Part shown: piece by piece, positions 45,333-54,798 of the stretch
How the letters are laid out: every line of letters begins with the position of its first letter
Position numbering within the stretch: the stretch's first letter is position 1
NCBI GenBank assembly: GCA_019058445.1
Contig: JAHPZA010000010.1
Location: 558,001 to 622,000, forward strand
Source of the DNA: Promethearchaeota archaeon
GTDB lineage: Archaea > Asgardarchaeota > Lokiarchaeia > Sigyniarchaeales > SOKP01
DNA length: 64,000 bases
Reading direction: 5' to 3'
Notes under the pieces: generated by a model
The model's database searches: none
Told to the model about the DNA's origin: nothing
Seen by the model: the letters and a program-made list of their open reading frames with translations, nothing else
Made by a program: the position numbers and the translations under genes

Positions 45333-46799
45333 ATGAGCATGTCGACTAAGGAAAAAATCATTAATCAGTTAAGAAAGGGATATTCCCCTATTGAGGCAGG
45401 TCCTAAGGAAAATATAAATAAAATTTATAAGAACTTTTTCAAGCCACGTGTCGATAAAAAGGATTTGGACTTTTTTTTCGAACTTTTTGATACTAATGAA
45501 TCAATTTTGAGAGCATGGGGTTTTTTGGGTATTCAAAACATACTAAAAGATTCGATCGTTTACGATGACGAAAAAAAAATGAAAGTTAAGAACGCTATTA
45601 TAGACTTGTTGAATGATAGAAGTGAAATTGATTATTTTGGGGGCTCAACTGAAATTCATACACCATTAAGAGAACATCATGTAAGAAGACTTTGTGAATT
45701 AGACCCCACTTTAATTTTTGAGCCTGTGTATGAGTATGTTCAATCGACAAAAGGTAAAATGGATGTCGTTATTGGAGATTTGCTGGAAAGAGTATTAGCA
45801 AAGGTTCCAAACTCACGAGTAGAGTCCTTGCTTTTAGAACAAACTAAAAATATAGATCGGAAAGATTTTGCATTAAAATCTACTATAATTAACGCTTTTG
45901 AAAATCTAGGTGAAACTCAACCAATTAAAAATAAGGAGGCAGTATTAACCATAATTAAAACCTACTTAAAAGATATTGAAGAAGAAATATTACAAGAAGG
46001 GAACAGCGAAGAAAAGAGAAAATTAGAAAAACTTCGGGAGAATTTTTTTAAAGTTGCTGCTGTATTAGACCTTAATTTAGAAAAAGAAACATTAGAGTTT
46101 TTAGATACTTTAACTCATCCTTATGCAGATCTGCCTATAATCGTTACTAAGTATAAAAATAATGATAAAATTAAATCAATCCTTTTAAATAAATTAAGCA
46201 ATACAAAAAATCCTAATTTTGTTAAAGATATTCTCTTATCAATTCTCGTCATAAAAGAAAAGATTGAGAATTGGAAAGATCTCGTTATAGATAGCATAAA
46301 TAAATATCAAATTATTGATGGGGATCTGATTGTAGAGATGGAAAAGGTTGATATCTATAATGAGGATATGTTAATTGAGTTCTTGAATAAAGGAGATAAA
46401 TGGCAGCTTGAATTTATTAGGGAATTTCTTGTGAATAATCCAGAAAAGCTTGATAATTGGTCAAAATTTCGTAATGAATTTATTTCTGTGCTAAAAACAT
46501 TTAAGGACCCTGAAGAAAGTTGGAGTATATATCCTAACCTCAAAGAGAAAAAGGAATTAGCCTTAAAAGTTCTTATTGATTTAGAGAAAAGAGATTTGAT
46601 TGAATATAGCCTCGAAAACTTTAAAAATCTAGAGGATGACAAATTAAGAAAACTCGCTTTATTTACGATTATAAAATTTGGTAAAGATGATGTCTTACTC
46701 CAATTGAAAAAATATTTAGAAACTGATAAAGAATCCTCTGATTTTTTTAAAAAGTTTTGGAGAAGTTTAGAAATCCGCGATATGCAATTCTACTATTAA
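45333..46799 (+). CDS. Uncharacterised alpha-solenoid (HEAT-like) protein
   Basis: A 488-aa soluble protein I do not recognise. It is built of repeated amphipathic helix pairs about 35-45 residues long, such as NESILRAWGFLGIQNIL and PNSRVESLLLEQTKN, and near the end KLRKLALFTIIKFGKDDVLLQLKKYL (a clear HEAT-like unit, quoted by its LRKLALFTIIKFG core). No catalytic motif. It lies 32 bp before the FrhB-like gene on the same strand and may be cotranscribed as a partner or scaffold. Confidence 0.75.
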   Translation: MSMSTKEKIINQLRKGYSPIEAGPKENINKIYKNFFKPRVDKKDLDFFFELFDTNESILRAWGFLGIQNILKDSIVYDDEKKMKVKNAIIDLLNDRSEIDYFGGSTEIHTPLREHHVRRLCELDPTLIFEPVYEYVQSTKGKMDVVIGDLLERVLAKVPNSRVESLLLEQTKNIDRKDFALKSTIINAFENLGETQPIKNKEAVLTIIKTYLKDIEEEILQEGNSEEKRKLEKLRENFFKVAAVLDLNLEKETLEFLDTLTHPYADLPIIVTKYKNNDKIKSILLNKLSNTKNPNFVKDILLSILVIKEKIENWKDLVIDSINKYQIIDGDLIVEMEKVDIYNEDMLIEFLNKGDKWQLEFIREFLVNNPEKLDNWSKFRNEFISVLKTFKDPEESWSIYPNLKEKKELALKVLIDLEKRDLIEYSLENFKNLEDDKLRKLALFTIIKFGKDDVLLQLKKYLETDKESSDFFKKFWRSLEIRDMQFYY

Positions 46800-46831
46800 A
46801 GCCAGATATTTTTTCTTAATTATTGAAAATT

Positions 46832-47932
46832 ATGAAATCTTTCAGAGATTTAATTAAAGAGGTTCATCAAAAAGGGATTTGTCAACAATGTGGAGGATGT
46901 GTAAGTTTTTGCAATTCTATTGAGCATGAAGTTATAGGATTTAAAAACCCTAACAAGCCTCCAGTTTATTTAAATAAGAATAAATGCCTTAGATGCGCAT
47001 TATGTTATTTAATTTGTCCACAAACTCATGCATTAGAAGCGGAAATCAATAAAACTTATAAATTTTCAAACTTTACGACAATGCCTTTAGGATCTTTCTT
47101 TAATTTATACTCTTGCCAATCTACAGATAAAGATTTTCTGCAATATGGCACTGATGGAGGAGTAGTAAACACAATAATCTATTATTTATTAGAAAAAGAA
47201 GTGATTGATGGTGCAATTGTTGCGAGGACGTTAGGCCCCTTTTCCAGAGAAGCTATAATTGCAGAAAATAAAGAAGATTTAATAAAAGCCTCCAGAATAA
47301 AATTAGATATATCCCCCCAGTTGGAAGAAATTCAAAAATTCCATACCTATACAAATTCACTTCCCAAATTGAATCAATATCGATTTAAAAAATTAGCTGT
47401 AGTTGGCACTCCGTGCCAAATTTATACTATTAGATGTATGCAGAACTTAGGAATTATGCCTTCTGAAAATATTGAGTTTTGTTTAGGACTTTTCTGTTAT
47501 GAAAACTTTTTTTTTGATAAAGCCCAAGTAGAGAATTTTGAAAAGGCTTTTAATGTGAAATTTAGGGATATTGAAAAAATAAACATCAAGGAAGATTTAA
47601 TTCTCAGTATAAAAGATACAGATTCTAGGAGTAGAAGTATCCATATTCCTTTTAATCAGCTAAATAAATATATGCGTGTAGCTTGCAATGCGTGTAATGA
47701 TTTTACTAATATATATGCAGATATATCCTTTGGGGGATTAGGTTCTCCCGATAAATATACTACAATCCTAACTCGATCTGAAAAAGGGAGAAGCATCATA
47801 TTAAAAGCGATAAAAGCAAAAAAAATAAAGTGTACTCATTTAAAGACTTCTGTCAAAGATAATGTGAAAGAACTAATTACTAAATATTCTATAAAAAAAG
47901 TTAAAAGAAGGGAGAATTTTTTTAAGTATTAA
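46832..47932 (+). CDS. FrhB/FdhB-family F420-linked iron-sulfur flavoprotein
   Basis: About 366 aa from the ATG at 46832. Two [4Fe-4S] sites occur at the N-terminus: CQQCGGCVSFC and CLRCALCYLICP. FrhB traits follow: YGTDGGVVNTIIYYLLE, AVVGTPCQIYTIRCMQ, FCLGLFCYENFF and CNACNDFTNIYADISFGGLGS. Members pass electrons between F420, ferredoxin or other carriers in hydrogenases, formate dehydrogenases and sulfite reductases. No hydrogenase gene is nearby, so the partner is unknown. Confidence 0.9.
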   Translation: MKSFRDLIKEVHQKGICQQCGGCVSFCNSIEHEVIGFKNPNKPPVYLNKNKCLRCALCYLICPQTHALEAEINKTYKFSNFTTMPLGSFFNLYSCQSTDKDFLQYGTDGGVVNTIIYYLLEKEVIDGAIVARTLGPFSREAIIAENKEDLIKASRIKLDISPQLEEIQKFHTYTNSLPKLNQYRFKKLAVVGTPCQIYTIRCMQNLGIMPSENIEFCLGLFCYENFFFDKAQVENFEKAFNVKFRDIEKINIKEDLILSIKDTDSRSRSIHIPFNQLNKYMRVACNACNDFTNIYADISFGGLGSPDKYTTILTRSEKGRSIILKAIKAKKIKCTHLKTSVKDNVKELITKYSIKKVKRRENFFKY

Positions 47933-47982
47933 AATCAGAGAGAAAAGATTACCATTAAAAATAAGATCGAAGAAGTTTTGTT

Positions 47983-48981
47983 ATGGTTCAATCAAAATTT
48001 AAGTTTTTTAATTGGAGAAAAAAAAACCAAAGTAAATTAAAAATTATCTTTCTAATTATAATCATTATAATTGGAACATCTATTGGGATATTGCTCATAT
48101 TATATTATTTAATTAATTATAAAAGACCTGAATTTGAGTTAGCCGATGAAAAAATTGATGACTTTGCTTATTGGATTGATGAAATTGATAAAAAACAGAT
48201 TAAAGACTCCAAATATGATTTAATTATTATTGACTATTCCGCAGATGGTTCTGAAGATGAAGAGTTTTCTGAAGATGATGTACAGTATATGAAATCCTCA
48301 GGAGATAAAAAAAAGTTGCTTTTATCATATATCAGTATAGGTGAAGCAGAGGATTATAGATTTTATTGGGAAGATTCATGGGATAATGATGAAGATGGTG
48401 AACCAGATAGCGGTGCTCCTGCTTGGTTAGATGAAGAAAATCCTGATTGGGGAGGGAATTATAAAGTAAAGTATTGGATGCAAGGCTGGCAAGACATTAT
48501 TTATGATTATTTAGATCGTATTATTGACGCCGAATTTGATGGAATATATATGGATCTTATTGATGCATATGAATATTATGAGGATGATTTTCCGAATTCC
48601 GATTGGTTAATGATTGACTTAGTTAGGAACATTTCTGATTATATTAAGTCATATCAAGGTAAAGATCTCTTGGTATTTGTGCAGAATGGTGAAAATTTGT
48701 TAAAAAACTCAATATATTTAGATCATATTGATGGAATTGGACGTGAGGATTTATTTTATGACGATGATGATATAACAGAAGAGGATGATCGTGAAGATTG
48801 TATTAAAAATCTAAATAAAGCTTTAAAGGAAGACAAAACAGTACTTATTATTGATTATCCAACTAATTGGATATACATTTATGATTTCTATCAAAATTGT
48901 GTTAATAATGGTTTTTTAGGTTATGCCACAAATAGGGAATTAGATAGCTTATATGAACATTGGTGTTTCCCCGCAACATAA
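47983..48981 (+). CDS. GH114/MJ1477-like glycosidase-fold protein, membrane-anchored
   Basis: A 332-aa protein with an N-terminal signal anchor (about residues 18-42). The barrel has FAYWIDEID, YDLIIIDYSADGS, KLLLSYISIGEAEDYR, FDGIYMDLIDAYEYY and DKTVLIIDYP, the order seen in endo-alpha-1,4-polygalactosaminidase-like proteins. An acidic insert (DNDEDGEPDSG) sits between barrel strands, possibly a calcium loop. It faces the outside if the anchor orients normally. Substrate may be a surface or environmental polysaccharide. Confidence 0.82.
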   Translation: MVQSKFKFFNWRKKNQSKLKIIFLIIIIIIGTSIGILLILYYLINYKRPEFELADEKIDDFAYWIDEIDKKQIKDSKYDLIIIDYSADGSEDEEFSEDDVQYMKSSGDKKKLLLSYISIGEAEDYRFYWEDSWDNDEDGEPDSGAPAWLDEENPDWGGNYKVKYWMQGWQDIIYDYLDRIIDAEFDGIYMDLIDAYEYYEDDFPNSDWLMIDLVRNISDYIKSYQGKDLLVFVQNGENLLKNSIYLDHIDGIGREDLFYDDDDITEEDDREDCIKNLNKALKEDKTVLIIDYPTNWIYIYDFYQNCVNNGFLGYATNRELDSLYEHWCFPAT

Positions 48982-49023
48982 CATAACCTCAAGGTTTAGA
49001 TATTTATTTGATAAATGAAGTTT

Positions 49024-49161
49024 TTATATAGCTATTTGAACCGCATATTGATGGATTTCTTTTTCTTCATTTAGATCCTTATCCTCATCAATAACATCAT
49101 AATCCATAAAATAACTTATTGGAACAAAAATAATATTCCTTATTATATCAAACAATAACAT
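49024..49161 (-). CDS. Small 45-aa protein of unknown function
   Basis: An ATG at 49161 opens a 45-codon frame and has an unusually strong ribosome site (AAGGAGG, 7-nt spacer). The product has a hydrophobic N-terminal half (LLFDIIRNIIFVPISYF) and an acidic second half (DVIDEDKDLNEEKE). It fills what otherwise looks like a 300-bp gap between two convergent and divergent larger genes. The strength of the ribosome site is the main support. Confidence 0.5.
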   Translation of the reverse strand: MLLFDIIRNIIFVPISYFMDYDVIDEDKDLNEEKEIHQYAVQIAI

Positions 49162-49320
49162 TTCTTTCCCTCCTTGACTATTTTTTTGAATTTTAATATA
49201 ATTTAAAATTAAGTTTGATTTATTTACCTAAGATATAGCAAATGAGTAAAAAAAGCAGATTAATTCCTAATTAATAAAAAATTGTTATTTTCTTATGTTA
49301 TTAAACATATTATAAATATA

Positions 49321-50004
49321 ATGATAAATTCGGACAGGATTAAAGAGATTTTAACAAAAAAAGGAGCAGATCTTTGTGGCATAGCTCCTGTAGCTAGGTT
49401 TAAAGACGCTCCTAGTGGTTTTCACCCCCTTGATGTCTTTCCTGATTGCAAATCTGTCATCGTTTTCGCTTCATATTTTCCTTTAAGTACCCTTCAAGCT
49501 AAAACTAATTCACCTTATACTTTTATAAGAAATATGATGGTAGATAAATTAGACAAAATTTCTTTCCAATTATCTATAGAATTAGAAAAAGAAGGTGTTA
49601 TAGCAATTCCCATCCCATCCTCGGAACCTTACGATTATTGGGATTATGAGCGACAACATGGGAGGGGAATTATCTCCTTAAAACATGCAGGATTTCTCGC
49701 AGGACTTGGAATACTTGGCAAAAATACTCTTCTGATAAATGATGAATACGGAACTATGATATGGTTAGGAGCTAATCTTGTATCTATTGATCTTGAACCT
49801 GATCTTATCGCAACCTATCAGGCTTGTGTTTCTAAATGTACTTTATGCATTGATTCATGCCCTCAAAATGCGCTTGATGGATTAACTATTAATCAAAAAG
49901 CTTGTAGAGAAAAAATGTTTACATATTCTGAAGGTGGTGGTTTGGTTCTTTCATGCAATATCTGCAGAAAAGTATGTCCCCATCATGCGGGGCTCTACAA
50001 ATAA
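49321..50004 (+). CDS. QueG-like iron-sulfur protein (short epoxyqueuosine-reductase family)
   Basis: About 227 aa from the ATG at 49321 (a more upstream start is possible but adds an untypical hydrophobic stretch). ADLCGIAPVARF, VIVFASYFPL, YERQHGRGIISLKHAGFLAGLGILGKNTLLI (core AGFLAGLGILGKNTLL) match QueG-family cobalamin-dependent reductases. C-terminal clusters CVSKCTLCIDSCP and CNICRKVCP bind two [4Fe-4S]. It is about 130 residues shorter than QueG, lacking the C-terminal HEAT part, as in archaeal relatives of unclear role. Confidence 0.88.
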   Translation: MINSDRIKEILTKKGADLCGIAPVARFKDAPSGFHPLDVFPDCKSVIVFASYFPLSTLQAKTNSPYTFIRNMMVDKLDKISFQLSIELEKEGVIAIPIPSSEPYDYWDYERQHGRGIISLKHAGFLAGLGILGKNTLLINDEYGTMIWLGANLVSIDLEPDLIATYQACVSKCTLCIDSCPQNALDGLTINQKACREKMFTYSEGGGLVLSCNICRKVCPHHAGLYK

Positions 50005-50150
50005 GAATTCAATAATTATTTTACCCAATATCAATTTTTTTCCAATTTTTACCGTACTTAGAGATAATGGATAAAAAAATTTAGATTTAAAAATTAAATG
50101 TTCACTCTATTTCTATATCCATTTTTTCGCATCACGCGGGAAACAATCGA

Positions 50151-50687
50151 CTAAGCATGAGTCAGAAGTGAAGATTTTTCTAAAATTTCTACAGCCAATT
50201 CATTAAAAGCTTTTTCTACATTAACACTTGTTTTAGCAGAAGTTATAATCAATTCCATATTATTTTTTTCTGCAAATTCTTTCGCTTCTTGTTCGTCTAT
50301 TTTTATCTCGTTTTTTAAATCTACTTTATTTCCAACCAAATATAATGGTTCTTCTCCCCGAATTTCTTTGAAACTTTGTATCCATTCATCGAGTTTCTCA
50401 AAAGACTCTCTGTTTGTGAGGTCAAAAACGACTAAAGCACCCCTACTTCCCTCAAGATATAATTTTCGAAGTGTTTTGAATTCTTCTTGACCTCCGAGAT
50501 CCCAGATCTGCAGGCCTATTAACCCATGATTTTTCAATTCAAAATTCTTTGTTAAAATATTTACTCCCAAAGTTATCTTATAATCTCCACTGAATTTATC
50601 CTCAATGAACCTATAAATTAATGAAGTTTTCCCTACCCTCGGTTCTCCAAGAATGCAAATTTTAAATTTAAAGCTTGTTTCGGTCAT
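50151..50687 (-). CDS. Arf/Rab-like small GTPase with canonical motifs
   Basis: 178 aa from the ATG at 50687. G1 GEPRVGKTS, G2 KITLGVNI, G3 WDLGGQEEF (Arf-like GGQ), G4 GNKVDL, G5 TSAKTS. In contrast with the four GTPases at 31.7-34.2 kb it keeps the catalytic Gln and the G4 Asn, so hydrolysis should be normal. There is no C-terminal cysteine and no N-terminal myristoylation site. It stands alone before the surface protein gene. Confidence 0.94.
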   Translation of the reverse strand: MTETSFKFKICILGEPRVGKTSLIYRFIEDKFSGDYKITLGVNILTKNFELKNHGLIGLQIWDLGGQEEFKTLRKLYLEGSRGALVVFDLTNRESFEKLDEWIQSFKEIRGEEPLYLVGNKVDLKNEIKIDEQEAKEFAEKNNMELIITSAKTSVNVEKAFNELAVEILEKSSLLTHA

Positions 50688-50940
50688 AATTATCAAATTG
50701 ATTTGTATTTTTAAAATTTGAATATCTCACTATTAATGGATTATTTCTATTAATAAATTTATTGTTTTTCTCAATACAAATAAAAATTCTTCAATACATT
50801 TTACAATTTATAGGATGATTCAAATTTGTCATAATTGTCAAGAATAATATGTTCTAATATTGGTCTATAATTAACTATAATTTTTGTACATTTCTGTTAA
50901 TTAGTTAGCCCAAATTTTCGCTTATGAAGAACTAATTAAG

Positions 50941-50950
50941 AATATTTAAA
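50941..50950 (+). promoter_or_regulatory. Candidate TATA box of the surface-protein gene
   Basis: AATATTTAAA lies about 55 bp upstream of the ATG, in a 305-bp AT-rich gap that otherwise shows no gene. Expected transcription start is near 50972. Confidence 0.35.
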
Positions 50951-51001
50951 AAAGATCGAATATGAATAATAGTTATCGTTTTTACATTCACGGCGAATAA
51001 A

Positions 51002-53851
51002 ATGAAATCTAATTTAAAAATAAAAATTACGATCCTTTTAGGATTTTTACTCTTATTATCGAGCAATATTGTGAATTATAATGCACAATTAAATAACAGA
51101 AATGTTAGCGAAACCAATAATAATGATTATACAAAAACTCCAAATTCAGCAGGATATTGGGAACTTTCTTACATTCACGTCGATGATAATTGGACTGCTG
51201 CTGCCGGTGAGGAATGGTGTACCTTTGAAAATGGGGTTTATCTTATTGAAAATATTACTCTACAAGGATCAGGAATGGGGATAAGTGTTTTAATTGAGAA
51301 TACAGATGAGTCTTTTATAATTAGGAATTGTAGTATTAAACAATATTCAATCGGAATTCAACTTGAAAATGCAAGTAACGGTTTAATAACAAACTGTAAC
51401 ATTTCTAATATAGATAATGTTGCGATTTTATTGTCAGATTCCGATAATAACACTATTTCTTACAATTTAATTGATGATGTAAATGGTGTAGATGGTATTG
51501 ATGGTGGAGCAGGAGCTAATGGATCTGAAGGTACAGATATATTTGGATTGTTTATTACGAATTGTAGTAAAATAAAGATTGAAAAGAATAATTTTACAAA
51601 TATAATTGGCGGAAATGGAGGTATGGGTGGTTCAGGTATAAGTGGAAATCCCGGTCAAGCAGGTGGAAAAGGGGGTGATGGCGGAAATGCATACGGTATT
51701 TATATTAGAGAAGCAAATGGAATTAATTTAACTTCCAATAAAGTGTCATATATCCAAGGTGGAAGTGGAGGAATTGGTGGATTAGGAGGAAGTGGCCTAA
51801 CAGGGTCAGATGGAAGTGATGGTGGTCTTGGTGAAAATGGTGAAAATGGTGGAGATGGTGGCAATGGGGGTAATGGAGGAGATAGTGGAAATGGAGGTTG
51901 GGCAATAGGTATTTATTATGAAAATGGATCGAATTTGTTTAATGAAAAAAATCAGATCCATTACATTAAAAGTGGAGGAACTGGAGCAGGAGGAAATGGA
52001 GGCATAGGAGGAGATGGTGGTCTTGGTGGGGATGGTGGTGATAGTAATCCCCCAACATCATACAGCGGAATTGGAGGTAGTGGAGGTAACGGAGGAGACG
52101 GTGGAATTGGAGGAGCTGCTGGGGAAGGGGGAAAGTCAATCGGTATCTTCTACAATGATTCATTAATAATTTTGAATGTCGAAAATAATATTTCCAATAT
52201 CGAAGGGGGAAATGGAGGAAATGGAGGACTTGGTGGTAATGGAGGTGATGGAGGACTTGGTGGTAATGGAGGAAATGGTGCGGATTTAACTTTTATGGAA
52301 GGAGGAGATGGTGGAATTGGAGGTTCCGGTGGAGAAGGTGGTAAAGGAGGAAATGGAGGAATAGGAGGTGCAGCATTCGGGATGTATTATAGAAATGTTT
52401 CAGATATAACAAATCAAAAAAATAATATTTCAGCTATAATAAGTGGTCACGGAGGAACTGGAGGAAGTGGAGGAAGTGGAATGTATGGGGGTGATGGCGG
52501 ATTAGGGGGAAATGGAGGAGACAACATTATGACAAATGCGGGAGATGGTGGTGATGGAGGAAATGGAGGAATAGGAGGAAATAGTGGTTTTGGTGGAAAT
52601 GGTGCTGAAGGGGGTTTAGTATCAGGATTATTTTTTGAAAATGCTTCATTTATAGTTAATCAAGAAAATAAGATTACTGAAATATATTGTGGTAACGGTG
52701 GAGCGGGTGGCCAAGGTAGTTTGGCATTTGATGGTGGTGATGGAGGAAATGGAGGTGACGGAGGAACCTCAACCTATGCTATGGATGGTTATGATGGGAA
52801 TGGCGGAAATGGGGGAAATGGAGGAAATGGTGGGAATGGAGGAAATGGAGTTAATGGAAATAATGCTTATGGTATTTATCTTTTTAATATTTCAGATATT
52901 TCAAATATTCAAAATAATATTTCAATAATTCAAGGAGGCCAAGCTGGGAATGGCGGAAATGGGGGAAATGGAGGAGATGGCGGAAATGGGGGAAATGGAT
53001 TTACTCAAGGAGATGATGGGAACGGGGGAAATGGAGGAGATGGAGGAGATGGAGAAAACGGGGGAGAAGCCATTGGTATGTTTTTCAAAGAGATATTTTA
53101 TGGATCAAACCAGATAAATCAAATATCAAGGATTTTTGAAGGGAATTCTGGGAGTGGGGGATTGCAAGGTAACCCAGGATCAGGAGAGTCCCAAGGAACT
53201 GCGGGAACCAATGGCATAGCAGGTATAGATGGGATATCTTATGGATTCTTTTTTATCAATTCGCAGTCTATTATCTCCATAATAAATGAAGTATTTTGTG
53301 ATAGCAATTATGATGACGGAATGAAAAATCTATGGGATAATGGAACTATTGGAAACTATTGGAGCTCATATGTAGGAATTGATATGGCCCCGAAAGATGG
53401 AATTGGAGACTCAAATTACATACTATTAGGAGCCTTTGCAAATGATACAAAACCACTCCTGTTTACCTTATTCGATGATGAAGATGGGGATGGATTAGTT
53501 AATTATGAAGAATATATATTAGGTTTAGATGGTTATGCTACCAATGTAACCAATTCTGACTCAGATTACGATGAACTTTCAGATTATTGGGAGTGGCAGA
53601 ACTCCACAAATCCCTGGAACGAAGACACTGATGGAGATGGATACTCTGATAAATGGGAGCTCGATAATGGTCATGATCCATTAGACCCAAACGATCCTCC
53701 AAAGATTATTTCCTCAGGTGGAGGAGGTGGTGGAGGAGGGAGCAGCAGTAATGATAGTAGCGAAACTACAATCCCCGGATATGATATTTTCATTTTGCTT
53801 GGGATGATCAGCGTAATTATAGTTATAATCATTAAAAAGCGATTTAAATAA
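51002..53851 (+). CDS. Glycine-rich beta-helix surface protein with Loki-CTERM-like tail
   Basis: A 949-aa protein. Signal peptide about 1-30. A parallel-beta-helix start (about 60-160, NNTISYNLIDDVNG) leads to nine glycine-rich blocks of GGNGGDGG type (about 165-745). These are separated by 25-residue units with the pattern G-I-x-x-x-N-x-S-x-I-x-N-x-x-N-x-I-x-x-I-x-G-G, each offering an N-x-S glycosylation site. Residues about 820-905 contain Asp-rich calcium loops (DDEDGDGLVNYEEY, DTDGDGYSDKWELD). A Gly/Ser linker precedes IPGYDIFILLGMISV, a TM helix and KKRFK, matching Lokiarchaeal C-terminal sorting signals. It resembles mycobacterial PE_PGRS in composition only. Confidence 0.85.
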   Translation: MKSNLKIKITILLGFLLLLSSNIVNYNAQLNNRNVSETNNNDYTKTPNSAGYWELSYIHVDDNWTAAAGEEWCTFENGVYLIENITLQGSGMGISVLIENTDESFIIRNCSIKQYSIGIQLENASNGLITNCNISNIDNVAILLSDSDNNTISYNLIDDVNGVDGIDGGAGANGSEGTDIFGLFITNCSKIKIEKNNFTNIIGGNGGMGGSGISGNPGQAGGKGGDGGNAYGIYIREANGINLTSNKVSYIQGGSGGIGGLGGSGLTGSDGSDGGLGENGENGGDGGNGGNGGDSGNGGWAIGIYYENGSNLFNEKNQIHYIKSGGTGAGGNGGIGGDGGLGGDGGDSNPPTSYSGIGGSGGNGGDGGIGGAAGEGGKSIGIFYNDSLIILNVENNISNIEGGNGGNGGLGGNGGDGGLGGNGGNGADLTFMEGGDGGIGGSGGEGGKGGNGGIGGAAFGMYYRNVSDITNQKNNISAIISGHGGTGGSGGSGMYGGDGGLGGNGGDNIMTNAGDGGDGGNGGIGGNSGFGGNGAEGGLVSGLFFENASFIVNQENKITEIYCGNGGAGGQGSLAFDGGDGGNGGDGGTSTYAMDGYDGNGGNGGNGGNGGNGGNGVNGNNAYGIYLFNISDISNIQNNISIIQGGQAGNGGNGGNGGDGGNGGNGFTQGDDGNGGNGGDGGDGENGGEAIGMFFKEIFYGSNQINQISRIFEGNSGSGGLQGNPGSGESQGTAGTNGIAGIDGISYGFFFINSQSIISIINEVFCDSNYDDGMKNLWDNGTIGNYWSSYVGIDMAPKDGIGDSNYILLGAFANDTKPLLFTLFDDEDGDGLVNYEEYILGLDGYATNVTNSDSDYDELSDYWEWQNSTNPWNEDTDGDGYSDKWELDNGHDPLDPNDPPKIISSGGGGGGGGSSSNDSSETTIPGYDIFILLGMISVIIVIIIKKRFK
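51480..53240 (+). repeat. In-frame glycine-codon repeat tract (GGN-GGN-AAT/GAT)
   Basis: About 1.75 kb of imperfect repeats such as GGAGGAAATGGA encoding the Gly-rich blocks, interrupted at regular distance by AT-rich spacer units. The plus strand is strongly G-biased here compared with the AT-rich surroundings. Antisense frames through this tract encode meaningless His/Pro/Leu-rich strings. Confidence 0.85.
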
Positions 53852-54136
53852 CGATTATATATCTTTATCTATTTTTTTCTAAACTTTTTTTTACTAATCT
53901 AAATATATAGAAAAAAATTTTAAACAAATCTAAATGAATTAAATTAATTTTCCTTTAGATTTAGTTAAATCAATTGAATCAAAATGATCTCCAATGTCCT
54001 TAATTTTTTCTGAAAATTTATCGCGTAAATTATCATTTCTAATAAAAAAAATCCAAATATTTAAAAATCATTTAGACTAATTTGTAACATTCCAATTGAT
54101 CAATTAAGAAATTATTAATTAACCGTGGAGAAATCT

Positions 54137-54670
54137 ATGGGAATTACTTATGGTTATACCATCCCATCAATTTTCGGTATAATATATATCACATTATCAA
54201 TTTTATTAGGTATACTTCTATTTCTAGCTGGAAGGAGACTAAGTGAAGAAGAAAAAGTATTTAATAATTCATATTTATTCAAGTTAGCTGGTATATTAAT
54301 TATTATAGATACAATTATATTTTTAGCGATTCCCGATATTATAGATTATTCTGAATCCGATTTCCAAGCTGTTTTGTTCTATTATACAACTTTAATGATT
54401 ATAAGTATAATTGTAGGAATAATTATTTTTGGAATCATCTTTATAAAGATTGGATTAGCTAATCCAGAACAGAATGGTAAAATATTATTTTATTCAGGTG
54501 TCTTCTGGCTTATTGGTTATGCAATTAATATTGTCTATTGGATACTCAATTGGACTTTATTTTCAGGTTCAAGAGAAACATATTTAAGATGGAGATATGT
54601 ATTTGTCCTACTTCAATTTAGTTTATTCTTTGTATATATCGTTGCATTTATCTTATTTTTTCCAATTTAG
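54137..54670 (+). CDS. Multi-TM protein, paralogue A (3' end frameshifted)
   Basis: About 177 aa with five hydrophobic segments, from the ATG at 54137 with GGAG 6 nt upstream. It is a clear paralogue of the next gene: both share GYxxPSIFxIIY, LxGILLxLAGxxLxEEEK, AIPDxIDYS, IGLANPEQNGK and YIVAFILFF. It stops at TAG (54668-54670) just after AFILFF, where the paralogue continues for 35 residues. A one-base shift at 54656-54663 (T/C run) restores a matching tail (FSFKSNESNLKIAALII) to 54770, so one base is inserted relative to the paralogue. Function unknown. Confidence 0.72.
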   Translation: MGITYGYTIPSIFGIIYITLSILLGILLFLAGRRLSEEEKVFNNSYLFKLAGILIIIDTIIFLAIPDIIDYSESDFQAVLFYYTTLMIISIIVGIIIFGIIFIKIGLANPEQNGKILFYSGVFWLIGYAINIVYWILNWTLFSGSRETYLRWRYVFVLLQFSLFFVYIVAFILFFPI

Positions 54671-54798
54671 CTTTAAATCTAATGAATCTAACTTAAAAAT
54701 TGCGGCCCTTATCATATTAGCTCAAGAGATAGTTTTTATAATCGAGTCTATAACTTATTCTGTTGTTTAAATAAACTTAAAAATTGTGTATTAAATTT

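Noticed and set aside
51720..52930. Antisense and alternative-frame His/Pro/Met-rich ORFs
   Set aside because: They are shadows of the glycine-codon repeats, with compositions explained by the opposite or shifted reading of GGN codons.
51480..53240. CRISPR-like or tandem DNA array
   Set aside because: Repeats are imperfect, in frame, and flanked by coding spacers that share a protein pattern. There are no uniform repeats with unique spacers.
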